Positions 34,601-47,839 of a stretch of 64,000 nt of DNA are shown here, one piece after another. The notes beneath the pieces are model-generated. The model searched no databases, was not told the DNA's origin, and worked only from the letters and a program-made list of their open reading frames with translations. The first letter of the stretch is position 1, and every line of letters starts with the position of its first letter. Both the position numbers and the translations under genes were made by a program. The stretch is from Sympetrum striolatum (lineage: Eukaryota > Arthropoda > Insecta > Odonata > Libellulidae), in the NCBI GenBank assembly GCA_947579665.1, contig OX388347.1, positions 19,460,562-19,524,561 on the forward strand, given 5' to 3'.

Positions 34601-35618
34601 CTGCATTTGAATTGATTGATATTTGTTAAAATGTTTTTGATTCATATTTGTCTGTTATTTGATGCGGTTCAACAATAAATTAGATAAATCTGAGAATTTC
34701 ATTTCCAACAAGCGGTGGTAAAGACGAGTCCACTGTATTTGTTTGTGCCCTTTGAAATCAATATTGACACACTTTTCTTGGTTTCTTCACCTTTGTCCGC
34801 CGCAGTGCCTAGGTAATTAAGTAACTTCCTCCGGATGGATGACAATCTCGAAGAGACAAGAAACAAGAGAATATTTTGAGGTTTTTGCGCGGTCATGCTC
34901 ACACATAAGCCCGTCAGTTGGAGCGTATCGACTCTCGATTGTATCGATGAATCGATTGTGGCGTTTCCTTGGCTCGCTTCTTTCCCTGTCGTGGTGACGA
35001 TTGACTCATATCCGAGGCCTTTGAGGTTGCATCCCTTTTAACCCAGCGGAGGAAATGGAGTTGATCTCCTTTCCCCAAAGATATCATCGCGGAAATTAAT
35101 TGCTCAATCTTTGACGCTATAATTAGGTTTTTCCTCGTTTACTAGGATACCGAAGATGATATTATCTCGACTAATCGAATTATGTTCGTAGTTCTGCGTT
35201 GATGAGTGGTTTTTTACGTGCGATAGCTGTAGTCGTTTATGCAAGAACCAACTATTCCTTCCGTATCTCATTCCTCGATTTTCTATATAAGCTGAAATTA
35301 ATTTAGATTATCCTATTTCCGGTTGAGTAATGTTGCCTCGCTGTTAAAGAATTTACCATAGTATATTTTACGCTGTCTTTTGGGCTAGGATGACAAGTAC
35401 GGTATTATCTAAGATAGCGCTTCCCAGTCTTCCTTGTTTTTTCATCAACTTATGTCTTACACGTATGTGAATTTCAATTTCTTGTGACAGTAAGTAGGCG
35501 TTTGTTTTTACAGTGTGAATTCAAATTGAAAAAGAAAACAGTCTTCGGAATAAAATATATTAGTGTCAACATAGATCTCCCATTAAGCCAAAATATACCG
35601 CAGCGCATATGCTATACA
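31699..35618. other. long intron, nothing recognised
   Basis: AT-rich DNA with chance-length open frames. A near-repeat TCTAACG(A/T)GACGAGA occurs at about 34188 and 34228. No element ends or exons recognised. Confidence 0.4.
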
Positions 35619-36065
35619 TACAGTAAACTCCCGCTTATCCGAAATGATCGGGACGGCGCACAGTGGGGCAAAATGCCTAAAAGATGGTCATAACAAGTAA
35701 ATCTCGTTGAATCGATTTGAAATCCGGTATGTAATAGTTTTTGACGTCACTAATTCCGAATATGACATTGAAATTATTTCAAAATTAAGTTTTCGCAAAG
35801 AAATTCGCATTTTTTGACAAAAAAGACAATATTTGTATATCATTCCTATAAAAAAACGTGAGTATTGGTTTCATGATCGCCGATCAAGCATATGAAACTG
35901 ATATTTGTAAACTATTCTTTCGTGGAAACATTTTAATTTTATTTCGATAGTGTAAATTAATAATTTTATATGATTTTTTAAATCCATAATTACAATTTTA
36001 TGGGTATCTTTATTTGAAAACCATTCCAAACAAGTTATTTTTAGATATTATTAAATATATCGTAA

Positions 36066-36175
36066 CACAAATATATTATAAAAATATACACACTTTGTGT
36101 GTATATATTTATAATGTTTTATGTAATAATTGTTTATATATACAATATAATATAAACAATTATTATAATCAGACT
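36066..36175. repeat. AT-rich palindromes
   Basis: Two hairpin-forming sequences next to each other: ATACACACTTTGTGTGTAT near 36086-36104, and ATAATTGTTTATA with its complement TATAAACAATTAT around 36126-36165. They lie within the Tigger-like composite, just left of the nested hAT copy. Confidence 0.5.
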
Positions 36176-36319
36176 CTCACCTGTCCAAAGAATCATCTTA
36201 ACACACAAACACTACACAAATATACATAATAATTGTTTCCAATCTTGGTAGGAACATATGAGAAGTTAAGAAAAACATTTATATAAAACATTAATGTATC
36301 ACAGCTTATTGACGTAGAA

Positions 36320-36623
36320 CAGGGTTTCCCAAACTTCTTCTGCAATGGAACACTTCGCAAACCTGGAACGATTAACGGAACACTAAGCTTATTTTTAGGT
36401 TGGGTAATTCTACTTGTATAATTTAAAAACATCATTTAATTACAACAAATTATTTATGAATATCAAACTATAATATTGTAATAAAAACTTAAAATATGAA
36501 TCAATGAAGTATTTAATGACTTTTATTCTCCAATTCTCCATTGACACTCCAAATTGTCGCTTAACACCTATTCAGGTTCAGCGGAACACCGGTGTTCCGC
36601 GGAACATAGTTTGGGAAACCCTG
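36320..36623 (-). mobile_element. hAT-type MITE, copy 2, with perfect 8-bp duplication
   Basis: A 304-base element with ends CAGGGTTTCCCAAACT and AGTTTGGGAAACCCTG. The octamer ACGTAGAA is found directly before (36312-36319) and directly after (36624-36631), a perfect target-site duplication. It is the inverted counterpart of copy 1 with high similarity throughout, including the palindrome GCGGAACACCGGTGTTCCGC at 36581-36600. Because it lies within the Tigger-like element, it inserted after that element did. No coding capacity. Confidence 0.9.
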
Positions 36624-38734
36624 ACGTAGAATATGAAAAGGCACGCGCAAACACACTCATACACACGAAAACACTAATGACTATCCGACTCTGATCCGTC
36701 CAAAGAATCATCTTCCGATCCGGATTCTGCTGGGTACGATACAAACAATATTTGCAAGGTCTCGGAAGATAAAACTTTTGATGGCATGGAATACATAACA
36801 ACCTGACTTGAAATATTAGGGTCGGAATGTAACATCAATCGCGCGAATAAGTCCTCTACAGTCTTCTTCCTCGAGCACTTTCGCGTAAAATATTCACTTA
36901 TTGGAAATCATCCATTATTGGACAAGATATGTTGTCATCATCATTATTGAACTCCGTGGATGTAGCGTTGCAGATTGAACACCGTTGTGTTGAAATTGTG
37001 TCCGTGAGAGCATCTTTCCGTCAATCATAGTAAGTTAAAGTTTGTAGGAAACCTTGATTTTATTATCATTAACTTCAGTCTCCAATGGTGAAAGTTGCCT
37101 CTCCTCGTTGCGCACGTTTTCAACTTGTAATTGTGCATGCTGTTTTGATTCAATCTTGAACTCGATCTTCGGAGGACGACAAAATATAGGAGATGCAGGT
37201 CTGCTGTTTTGCCAAACAATTCATCTCAGACTCCCGGTGGTCACGAGTTTAGCGGCACAACACTAGTGAAAAAAGCTATTCTGTTAAAATTAATTTAGTT
37301 GTCCTATGTAATACCATTTGCTTGAATTCAATAGCGAAGTTTCGAAGTCCGCACTCAAAAAAACAACTTTTATATTTTTGTCTAGTATTTTTCAATTCTA
37401 GCCCACTGCGCGGCGTTATGTACATTACAATAAACGCTAACTAAAAGGTACAGAATTCTTGGAAGGTAAGAAGATGATTGCATAAAGATAAGTTATCAGT
37501 AAAATATGGAAGAAAATAATTTCCTAATTGGAAAATCTCAATATAGGTACGGTAATGCGCGTGTGTGGCGGGGTTGCCGATTTTCAGTTGCTAATTTTTC
37601 ATAAACAAAGGCTCATTCAGTTGAACGGTCAGACCCCTGTCCACTATGTTCAAGCAAAGAATGTGCCCTGAAAGTTTCGTTCGAATACGTTAACCACAAA
37701 CCTGGTGTTCCCCTTATAAGTAAGTGCCATGCCTGCTGCCTGCGCGCTTCGGATACTTTACGGATACTGAGGTTACTCACGTATTTCATTAATTACTCGC
37801 GGAGGGGTGGCTCGGGGTGGCCAATTCTTTTTGGGTTGCATAGCTGAGATGTGTGCCTACAGTAATATATGTATATCAACGCAGGACTCGGCGGGACACT
37901 ATAACTTTATGAAGTTTGTATTTTTGTTTTTGAACGAAATTTGTGCAAATTAGTGGTTACTTTTTATGTTAATAACATTGTTAATTTTGTTTCGGAGGTA
38001 TTGTAAAGCAGCTTTTTAAATCCACTAACATTGCTAAGTCATTTCCATTTAATGAATTTTAAATTGCGCCAATGGGGTAGCTATAGAGGAATTTTGAAGA
38101 TGAGGCTATTTCGAAGCGAAAGTATGGTTAGGCATCCGAGCAGCAAACCTTCCACTTTATTATTGATTTTTAGAAATATGTGCATACTTACCTGCATTTC
38201 GAATGCATTTCTCAGAGGCTCAAACAATTTACTTGCCAACCATATAAAAAGAAATCATATCCCCGAACTTTTTTTTTCCTCATAATGACCACCTTTTTGG
38301 GATTTGGTCCCACTGTGCGGCGGCCAGTTCGGATAACGAAAATTCCGGATAAACCGAAGTCCCGCGTGAAACACCCCGAATTGCGTCAATACCGCGAAAT
38401 ATGATGGTAAAACGTGCTATTGATATGGTTGTGAATGAGCCTGCACGTTCTTGACTGAAACATTTGCGTTGACGTGTTAAAAAGGCGCCAAAGCATGGGT
38501 GAAAACTCAAAGTTTTTAAATGCTGAATTTCAAAGCTCGTTTATTTTGCGTTCTTACAGAAAAAATCCGCCTTATTTGGCTGCGGGAAAGAACAGAGGTT
38601 TCAAAGAGGTGGCTCGAGCAAATAGGTAATAGGTCGCGATGGTATTCGGAGGGTGGAGTGGGTGCATTCGGAGAAGTTTGTTCGGATAATGTGGTTTTCG
38701 GATAAACGCGATTCGGATAAACGGGAGTTTACTG

Positions 38735-39779
38735 TGATTAGAAGTAGATTATCCTATTATTTTGAATTAAATGAGTTACTCTCGCGTATCACTTGGCATA
38801 GAGCTTGTGTCCCTAGCGCATCGGTTCGGAACCACTAGCCTGAAGAATGCTTTCCCACATGTATTCATATACTAAACGATAAAAAACAGGTAGAATTTGA
38901 AATCATTTTTTTCGAACTTGTTGAAGATAGTTGGTCATATTTGCATTTGTATGCGAGTTTTAGATTTTGTAACATCTCGACCTACGATGGTTTCTCTAAA
39001 ACGAATTAGTCGTGGAGTCACTGTAAAAATTATTTTGAAGTATGATTTCTCTAAGTATAAATCCCCAGTGGAACAATATTTTTATGAAATCAAGAGGGAG
39101 ACTTTCCTTACGGTAGCAACACACGGTTTCCTAATTTCCTCCTTTTTTGTTTTCATTTACAAACCTTCAGTGGCAATCTATTATTTCTATCCTTCGTTTG
39201 TGCCCATAGCATGGTAATCGTTTTTGTTCCGGTCGTTTTAAGCTCTCTCTCTTGCGGTGCATTGGTGTGGACTAAGAGAGATAACATGAAAAGGAATTTA
39301 CACTGCAGAAATCGTATTTTGAGGATGAAGATCAACTTTCGTTTAACTATATACATAATGTTAGAATAAAGAATCAGCGGAAAGTAGTGACAATGTTAGA
39401 ATTTTAATTTAGTTTCTATTTCGGTCCAAGCTAAAGATGCGATCAAATCCGAGAGCACCTCTTAAGAGAGAGATGAGTAAGCCTCGTTGGAGCCAACTCG
39501 GAAGCGCCTTAATTTAGTGAAACGCGGTGCCCTCGGTGTGTTTATATAGTGATGCCTCGCCTAGAACGTAGGTTTACTGGTCCTTAAATGTAACTTGCTA
39601 TATGAAACCGTACTGAAGGAACTATTTTCGTGATGGGTGTTGGTGTAATACGTTTATCACTTTCCCATCGACTTTTCACAAGAGGCTGTTTTTAAAATTA
39701 CCACGTAATGTCGAATATCTATTTATGGCTGTATACAAAATTATTATCATTACATTGATCACGTAACCTGTCACATCAC
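38735..39779. other. long intron, nothing recognised
   Basis: AT-rich DNA. A 106-codon frame at 38897-39217 has no recognised motif and is within chance length. Confidence 0.4.
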
Positions 39780-40300
39780 GTACTAGTAGTGGTTTATTTA
39801 GAAAATATTCTAATCATTACAGCTATTACATTATACTTAGTATACAAAGAAAAATATACAAGTTCACAGACACACAAACAAATTTAAAGATATAAAAGGA
39901 ACACACATAGTAATTCAAAAATTAAATGGGTAGACACTTACATACTCATAAACATCTCCATTAATTTCTCATTATTTTCACGATATTAATCCCCTCTAAA
40001 ATTTATTAATTAATCTAAATAATATTACTTATCTATTTTACGCACCCATTCGGGAAGACTGTTTAATAATTTAAAACCAACATTCATTAATGGCCTCCTA
40101 GAGAAATTCGTTCTAAGCTTCTCTATTCGTAAGTTAAAAGTGGTTACTATCTGGTGGCAACGTGATGTATACAAAAATTACAAATAGAGTATATCATATC
40201 CAGTTCATGTAGAGAGATATCTAACTCCTATCATGTCGGACTAAGCACACAGCATTATAACCCCGTAACAGGACTTGTTATTATTCAACCATTAATACAA
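39780..40300 (-). mobile_element. LINE 3'-end relic, minus strand
   Basis: The minus strand carries the C-terminal end of a LINE ORF2 (listed separately) followed by an AT-rich 3' untranslated-like tail that runs down to about 39780. Upstream of that frame the same strand gives LDMIYSICNFCIHH in a shifted frame, at the place where such proteins have a helical segment before the C-terminus. The boundaries are approximate and no duplication was found. Confidence 0.5.
40025..40159 (-). pseudogene. C-terminal fragment of LINE ORF2
   Basis: A 44-codon frame on the minus strand ends in TAA: CHQIVTTFNLRIEKLRTNFS, then RRPLMNVGFKLLNSLPEWVR and KIDK. The pattern of R/K-rich sequence, then G-x-K-LxNSLPxxV/IK close to the stop, is that of the end of CR1/Jockey-type ORF2 proteins. 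A frameshift lies just upstream. It differs from the LINE at 20.3 kb. Confidence 0.5.
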
Positions 40301-43300
40301 GTTGTCATCAAAATCCTAAGTTGGAGGATGCTGTAATAAAATGATACTACAACTAAGAGAGGGCTAAATATGTCCTCTGTCCCCAAAATTATGCCTTATA
40401 TATTTTGTAAATTCTATGTCAGTATTCACACTATTGGGAGTTAAAATAGAGACGAAGGGAAAAAAGGTCTACCATATAGTCATATAAATGGCCCATTCAA
40501 GGAGTGAAACAGCTACGTAAACGCCTGTAATGAAAAATCTTTCCCTTTTAGGTAGTTTTCGTCAAATTATACTTGATTCTTAAACCGTACACATTGATTG
40601 TTACGCTCCTTTATTTTCCAATGCATGAATTCAATAATAAATAAGAAAATTTTTATATTGTCATACTTAAGTAGATACTTTTGCCGCAGACGGAAAAAGG
40701 CGTGGAATTAGTGATGTAAGAAGTGAAATTTACTTTGCGAAAACTTTAACTGAATATTTCGTCGTTTTTGTTAGCATGCGTAAGCGAATTCTTTATTCGG
40801 AGTGAAATTCATTTCACGCTCAGCTTCCCATCTGATGGATGGGTGTGATGCTATTAGCACTATTTTTTAATAAGGAAACCTCTCCAGAAGGAAGCATTAG
40901 TGAACCCTTCAGCATCACTTTCATTTCTATCTCGACATGGAGCTGAATTTGTGACCTCTTCAAAGTGACTGCGCTCAGCGAAGTTTTTCGTTCCGGGATA
41001 TTTCTAACAAATGGAAAGATCTGAATGTTTTCTGTGTGTAATATATTTAGCAAAAGTTCATTGGAGATTTTTCCAAATCTATTAAAGTCTCTAAGATTTA
41101 AGATTACTTTAGCACGCTGGTAGTTTTTATATAACTATGGAATATTATTTGGAATGTTGGAACTGAAAATTCAAAACTTTAATTTTCATGGTGATCGTAG
41201 TCTCGTAGGATGCGAGGGTGTCTCTATAATGCCATTGGTTTTTGAAAATGAAATTAAGAAACGGAAATCAGTAGAAAATCACCGTAATTAATGTTTAAAT
41301 TCTGTGAGACTGAAAATTTACAGGTTTCCCAAGTATTATGAGGTTAACGGTGCAATTTCATTGTTTTCCGTTTGTATTTATTTAATTTTTCAAATGCACC
41401 CGTAGTTTTTAGGACACCCTGTACGCAATTTCTTTGTTTACGAAAATGAAAGAAAAGAGCAGAAAGCTAGAATGATTCAGTAATTCCTCTCGGCTAAGGT
41501 TTAAGAATGTGAGCAGCTAAGCGACGACTGAAGTCTTTTGAAGCTAAAAGTGGAATAGAGCTCGGCCGACTTCCACACCGTCTGAACGTTCTTGGAGTGA
41601 ATTATCTCTCGCCGAAATTTTAAACCTGTACGGTCATTAGGAACGCTCTCTTAGAAGTTTCTTTTCGACCTTCTGAAAGCTATCCAGTTGTATAAATGAA
41701 GTATTTCATTAATGTAATTCATTTAAAATTTCAGAAAAATGTGCAAGATGCATTCGTTAATTGTGGCAAGCTTAGAAATGTTTCGTCTCGTTAACTGTTT
41801 TCCCGTTTTCCAGTAAAGTACAGTGATCTTTAGTGAAATATTTCTTGCAGTATATAAAAAATGCCTTTGGCTAACAGAGTAGAAATGTGTACATCACTAC
41901 AACGAAACCTAATGTCGATTAGTAAAGTTACTTGCTATTATCTAAAACTATTTTATTTAGCAAATTTTAGTCAATGGAATGTCGTTCCGATGTTAAAATT
42001 TCTAGAATAGTTGCGTTTAAGTGTTGGTATTTTCTTAATGATATGCTATGCAATATTATATTTTACAATACATTCATACGCAGCATTAATCTGCGGCGAT
42101 GTTCAACAGCGAAATCAAATTATGAGACGTAAGGTACAACTATCAGATCAAGGCCTCAATTAGAAATTTACCGTACTATTACGGAAGAAATACCCGATTT
42201 ACTTTGTGGATAACTGTGAATGGATAACTAAAGAAAATTCAATTGCTAATTTGTCGCAAGAAGAAAAGGATACTACATTATAAGAAATATTTATAACAGT
42301 TACGGTATTTAATGGATAGATTCTACATCATATTCAGTCATCCACGATATTTTAAACATCATAAATATTTCAGATAGAAAAACATTACCTAACGAAAGTT
42401 CTTCCTTCAAATTGAAAGATGAAATACTTTAATGATGTTGATCTCCAGTACAAAGCTCATCGAGTCAACTTTTAGGATGAGGTCCTCAGCCAGAGGGTAA
42501 CGTATCCAATTGTAAATCCGACCCCTATGCATATTTTCGAAATCGGAAAGAATAAATTCATCAGTTGACAGCGTTTAATCGAGTAAGACTCCTCGAGGCG
42601 AGCACGCAACTGTACCGGCAGAGGAGGGAACTTTCTGCGCGGTGAATGTCTTTTTCTCGGATCATCTGATCCGGAAAAGGCGCGCGGACGCCTGAACAAA
42701 CATCTAGAGGCGCCATCCATGGAAATTCCTCGTGTGTAGTCTTTGGCAAATGAGCGGCAATTCGTGAGAGAGCCCTTTCGCTTAAGGGCTTCGGCGTGAA
42801 AGGTTTTCAGAACTTCATATCCGCGCCTTTCTTATGTTAAATAAGCGAAGTGAAAAGGCGCCTTGCTGTAGTTAATCCTCTCTTGGCATGTTCGAAAGCC
42901 GTTTTATCCGGGATCACACATCCGGAGAACACTCCCGTCTGCCCTATTCAGTAGCCTTTGGTTCGATTCCCTGCGGCAGATTATGTTTCCGGCCACGGAA
43001 TGACAGTTGGAAAGAAATCCGGCGGAAAAATTAATCCCGAAAATTATTGTTCGTGACGCAAAATCACTATCCATTTTGAAAAACTGGCCCCGTAAATGGG
43101 GTAATGGATTTAAAGAAAAGGAAATCGAAATTTCGATTTTATCTTTGGAACAGTAAATACCTTTGAGCAAACTTGTCCGATCTTTCCGGTTTCCCGAGGG
43201 CTGTGGAAGATATTTAACCCGAACGCGAGAAAAATTAGGCCCCCGTAAATTAGACAACCATTCTTGCGTAGAAGTATTCCGTATTTTCGCATACATAATT

Positions 43301-44498
43301 TGGTACAGACCGCTCCAGCCGAAAAGCACATACACGCAAGGGAATAATTACGTCACTGAAGCCATTCTTCCATAGTAACTAGCTAATCAAAACACAAGGT
43401 TGACTTTAATTCAAATAAGTATAATTTTGCAATTTTATTGCATAAGTTTTGGATAAACCATCCATATTTAGCTGAAAGAAGTGTGATATCAATTCATTTA
43501 CTAAAGTTCGTTCGTTCGTAAGTTGAAATAATTGATATAAAACTTGTGGCGGGTTGTATTTTGGACTACCTTGCTGTAGAGTTTCATTCATGAGTGTAGG
43601 TATTCAACTAAACGCGTTTCGTGTATCTAAGACTTTGCATGGTCCGTTTATTCTATTTTCATTGTATAGCCTTGGCGAAGCCTTAATCTTTGATGAGAGC
43701 TGTATTTAAAATTTAAGATTCGCATACCGTTGTGCCAAATCATGACGTGAGATGCTGATGTATGTAGCTACGCCAATGTTGAGCTTAATAAGTCATTGGC
43801 GGTAAACCATTAAATCATGAAAAGCGTTCATTCATCTTTGGGCTTAAATGTTCAAGTGAAGGATACATTAGGATAGCGCGGTCAGAGTTTCGCGTGCCAA
43901 TTTAATTCTCTCGCGTATCATTGGTTCAACATCCCCGTCCAAGTCTGCTGATGACAAATTTCGCTCAGGAGAAAATGAATTATTCTAGCGACTAGTCCTT
44001 GCTAAAATGTCCCGTTTCATTTTTCTCATTATCATCTTGGATTGTGTGTGGTGCTCGTATAATATCTATGTCTTCTGAGGAACTTATCTTTAAATTGATT
44101 GAGCCTATTCAGTTTGTTTTGCTATCTTATTTTCACCGATTCTCCATTGTATGTTAAGAAGTATCTTGGTCGCACTTCACCTTTTGTAAAGAACGTTTCG
44201 AATGCTTTAGTACCCGTCTTGCATTTACATTCTAACATAGGCAAAGAAAACTTTCATATTCTTTGACTCTCAGCCCATTATACCTAGAAATTTATATAAT
44301 AACTTAGCGTTTTTAAATGTAAAAAGAAATTTCTCTTTCTTAACTCTGCGAAAAACTACTAGTATTTCGGCGTATGTGTTTCTTTCTAATTTCTAGCATT
44401 TTTTCAGTTTTGGCTCGGTACAAGAAATGTTTTATACATACATAAATAAGTAAATATATGACTGAAACTAGGACTAAAAAGTCTCGTATTCCATTTAA
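40301..44498. other. long intron, nothing firm
   Basis: AT-rich DNA with a GC-richer spot at 42570-43340. That spot holds a 143-codon minus-strand frame (42904-43335) with no recognised motif. A GGTTCGATTCC at 42959-42969 looks like a tRNA B box but has no A box or stems around it. Near 41409-41422 the sequence GGACACCCTGTAC resembles one end of a DNA transposon; no partner end was found. Confidence 0.4.
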
Positions 44499-44684
44499 CC
44501 CTTATCTATTACAAACAAACGTAAAAACAAGAGTATAACCAACAAATCGCAGATAGCTTAAAAAGTATGTTTATCATCATCTTATAAATATGGTTCTCTC
44601 ATCAAACTGGTTTTTGCAACAATATCAATTTTCAATTTATGAACCATCAACCAGCGGCAAACAAAGTGACTTAGAGGTCGAGGG
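44499..44684. mobile_element. possible short TTAA-flanked element
   Basis: 186 bases between TTAA (44495-44498) and TTAA (44685-44688), starting CCCTTATC and ending GGTCGAGGG. The CCC/GGG next to TTAA is piggyBac-like, but the inverted match beyond four bases is poor, so chance is a real alternative. Confidence 0.25.
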
Positions 44685-44688
44685 TTAA

Positions 44689-47167
44689 ATTAGAAGTTTG
44701 GCATCACGAGAGAAAATTCCTCCCTCGATACTTGGATTATCCATCTTTCGTGACTTCTCAAAAAAGAATCATTACTTAGCTCGCCAATTTCTATGCGTGA
44801 GCCGTGATGAATGCGGGAGTAAATGTTTTGATCGTGGTCGCGACCTCCGAGAGACTCGTGGGAGAAAACGGCATTAGTTTAAATCAACAATAGCCTCCGT
44901 GACGTGTACAAAGCAGCTTCGCAAAAAGGGTAAGGGGGTTCTCACCTGGAAAGTTAGCGGCAATGAATTACATTTCCCTTTGTGAAGCGAACAAGGGAAA
45001 AGCGAATGGTTTCGTGGCTTAATTCCCTATGGATTAAGTGGCGTCTGACGCAACGTCCGATGGTTCCGCGTTTCCCTGTTCGTGACCAATCGCATTATCC
45101 TCCATCCGCATTAAGTGCGAATCTCTTTCGGGCTCGGCAGCTGATGAAAATCGATCCCAGTGAATGGTCCAGCGACTCCCAACTCATCCCTCTTCATTGG
45201 AGATATATACTTTCGCCGCTCCCAAGAAACTTGTTAATTTCGTGAAGCATCCGGAGGATTGGAAAGGTGTTGATATGGGTAGGATGGGAGGCGAGAGGAA
45301 GGCAGCCCCTTGGGGTTTTTGCGGGACCGGAAAAATGCTGTCTCTCCAGCTCTGAATTATAGAATCAGTTCTAGTGTTCATGCATATTAATCGCGCTGTT
45401 CTCTCTGGATTTAAGCTTCTTAATAGCTTTGTCCATTCATAACATTCGTCCAAGTTTTCCGGCTGAGATCTTACGTATCATTTCCGCGATTGTTTGAGTT
45501 TATCCATCTATGATAATAAAGGAATAGTATGCATAAATAGTGGAGTTCTGCACGCTTTGTTTTTCTTGGAGTTAAACGTGAATAATTCTACCAGGTATCA
45601 CTTGAAAGCTTTCAATTTGATCTTTATGTAATTTCATAATTATATAATGTTTGTATTAAAGGTAATGGAATTTTTAATTTTGGAATGCAGGTATTTTATT
45701 TTAAGCTACGTAATCTGGAGAACATCGTTGGAAAAAAGCAAATTTCTGAATCTTGAATCAAAGAGGGAAGATTACTGTACGGATTATTGCTCTATTCGTA
45801 TGATATTTCCATTCGATACGGAATTTAGTTCATAATCACTCCATAAAAATCAATTTTAACCTTTGATTTTAGGATGATACTGTTAACTTGACTGTGAATT
45901 TGTAGTGGAGAGCAGCAAGGGTTTTACAACCTAAACGTTATGGATTTAAAATATTTAAGCAAAGTATGCAGGTATCGATGGTATTTAGAAATGAAGGTTT
46001 TGCATTAACACATTCTATATCAGGTAAAATACCCATTAGAGATCTATTTTCTTGCTCCCAAGCAGAAGAGTCGTATGATCCACGTGTCAGCTCTAAGGGA
46101 ACTGTCGGAAGAAGAGTTTGAGGGCAATATTAGCATGAAAAGGATGCAATGAAAGAAAGAAAGCTGAAGGCATTATGTAAACGTACGATATTAAGAGCTT
46201 AATTTGGGCGTGATTGAGATGGATGAGAGTCTCCCCTTGCATCAAACCCACAAAGTTATCTAAGAAGCGGCGTAGATGTCGATTAGACCATAGAGAGAGC
46301 TAGAAGACAGATGGATTTTATTTGAAGAGTGACAGGAAACACTATTCCTAGGCCTTATCTAGCGAGATGAAAGTGAGAAAAGCCATGAGAGGAAGAATGA
46401 ATTCTTGCTACACAAATGTCTTAGTTATATGACAGTGTGAAAGTGATAGAAAGTCGAATCAAAGTGTTAGAGATCATGTGGGACCTTGAAAGAGAAAGAA
46501 GGGACCTTGAAGGTGAAGGATGTTTGACAGGTAGGGAAAGATTAGTCACAACACACGGCCTCAAGCATGGCCTTATACAGTTATCTAAATATGTCGTAAC
46601 ATTGCCCGTTCCAGACAAACCTAGCATGAAATGCTCATTCTCTCGTCGCCCGGATTTGTAAATAATCGTAGAGTAAAATAACCGTAATTCGATTCGGCAT
46701 TCGTGTGTGGCCGCCTAAAACTCATAGATTTGAGATATAGATAATTATTGGAAATTGTCTCCTTGTAGATCATAGGTTACTATATCCCTATCTCCCCAGG
46801 ATTATTGTGAGTTCAGCTTTTCCGCGAGGAATTAGCGTGAAGGTCATTTCTGTTTTCTCATTGGTTGCTGTTCAGTTTGCTCAAATAAATTACGAATAAT
46901 TGTGCTAGAAAACCGTGCGTTATTTATTAATAATAATGATAATAAAATGTCTTTTACGAGGGCGAGTTTTAGACTTTTAAGTCTCTTCTTACCTATAGCC
47001 CTTGGTCATATAAATTTTAAAGAACAGACTGCTTGAAATAATTAAGCAGAAGAAATCTACATTGCAGGTTTAAAAACCTAAGATTTAGTTTGGAACAAAA
47101 TATATACCATAGCAGGAAAACACTCACTAGAAGGGGGTATGAAAAACCTGCGAAACCTACTGGTAGT
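44689..47167. other. long intron, nothing recognised
   Basis: A GC-richer spot around 44940-45350 has overlapping open frames of 60-90 codons on both strands without known motifs. Otherwise AT-rich, no element ends. Confidence 0.4.
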
Positions 47168-47839
47168 TAGAGGTGTTTGAAAATGTTTTTATTTTTTCTG
47201 AAATTTGTTGATTTGAAAACCAAATGGTGGTGTTTTGCGTTTTTATTATTTTTCCTAAATTTGGTGTTACTAATTTTCACAGTCTCATTTAAGCAATGTA
47301 ATAATATTAGGCACACTTTAGCATAAACATTAAAAGCATTGAAAATATTATTAACTTTAAATTATACAAAACATTAAATTAATTTAAAACTGTGCTGTTT
47401 ACACCTAAGGAAAATGCTTTCACCGCTGCAGATCAACAAAATATTATATTTTCATTAAAAACAATCTGACTCGATATATTTTAGGGAAAACAAAACATAT
47501 TTCTTCGTGAAATTAGGCGAGTTTTTGTAATAATCCATAATGGAAAGAAAGTTTTGTGAATTTATTGCAAAAGATCAAAGCTGTATTCGCGTAAGCAAAT
47601 ATGTCATGAGTGATCAAAAATATGTCAAAAAATACGTAAATAATTCAATTATATATTGTCCATTTGTTTAAATCATACCAAAATTACAGTTCCCTCTCTT
47701 ACAAATGATGAATGAAGCAAAAACCACCAAAATCCGTGCTGCTTATTAAAACTGTCGAAATTAGCGTTATTTCGCTAAATCGGCCAAAATTCGCGTTATT
47801 TGTTGGTTTTATCGCTTACTGCGAAAAACAAACACCTAG
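47168..47839. mobile_element. possible hAT-like non-autonomous element
   Basis: TAGAGGTGTTTG at 47168-47179 is matched by the inverted CAAACACCTAG at 47829-47839. The interior repeats GCGTTATTT and related words near the right end. Terminal match is only about ten bases and no 8-bp duplication is clear, so this is tentative. Confidence 0.25.

Larger units (their letters stand above)
35621..38734. mobile_element. pogo/Tigger-like composite element
   Basis: Left end CAGTAAACTCCCGCTTATCC preceded by TA (35619-35620). Right end, read inward, CAGTAAACTCCCGTTTATCC, ending at 38734 and followed by TG rather than TA. Inside the right part a second stretch (about 38275-38345) is an inverted copy of the left subterminal sequence (GCGCACAGTGGG...TGGTCAT at 35654-35690). 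The motif TTCGGATAA occurs repeatedly toward the right end. This may be one rearranged element or two overlapping insertions. The interior includes a nested hAT MITE. No intact transposase frame is seen; an acidic, Ser/Asp-rich stretch on the minus strand near 36690-36990 could be a decayed C-terminus. Confidence 0.6.

Noticed and set aside
41409..41422. GGACACCCTGTAC resembling a DNA transposon end
   Set aside because: No matching inverted end or target duplication found nearby.
42904..43335. 143-codon minus-strand open frame and a tRNA B-box-like GGTTCGATTCC
   Set aside because: No recognised domain; the B box lacks an A box and pairing stems.
46000..46035. Second possible ratchet site, ATATCAG|GTAAAA near 46024
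   Set aside because: Poor pyrimidine tract and weak donor compared with the site at 63612.
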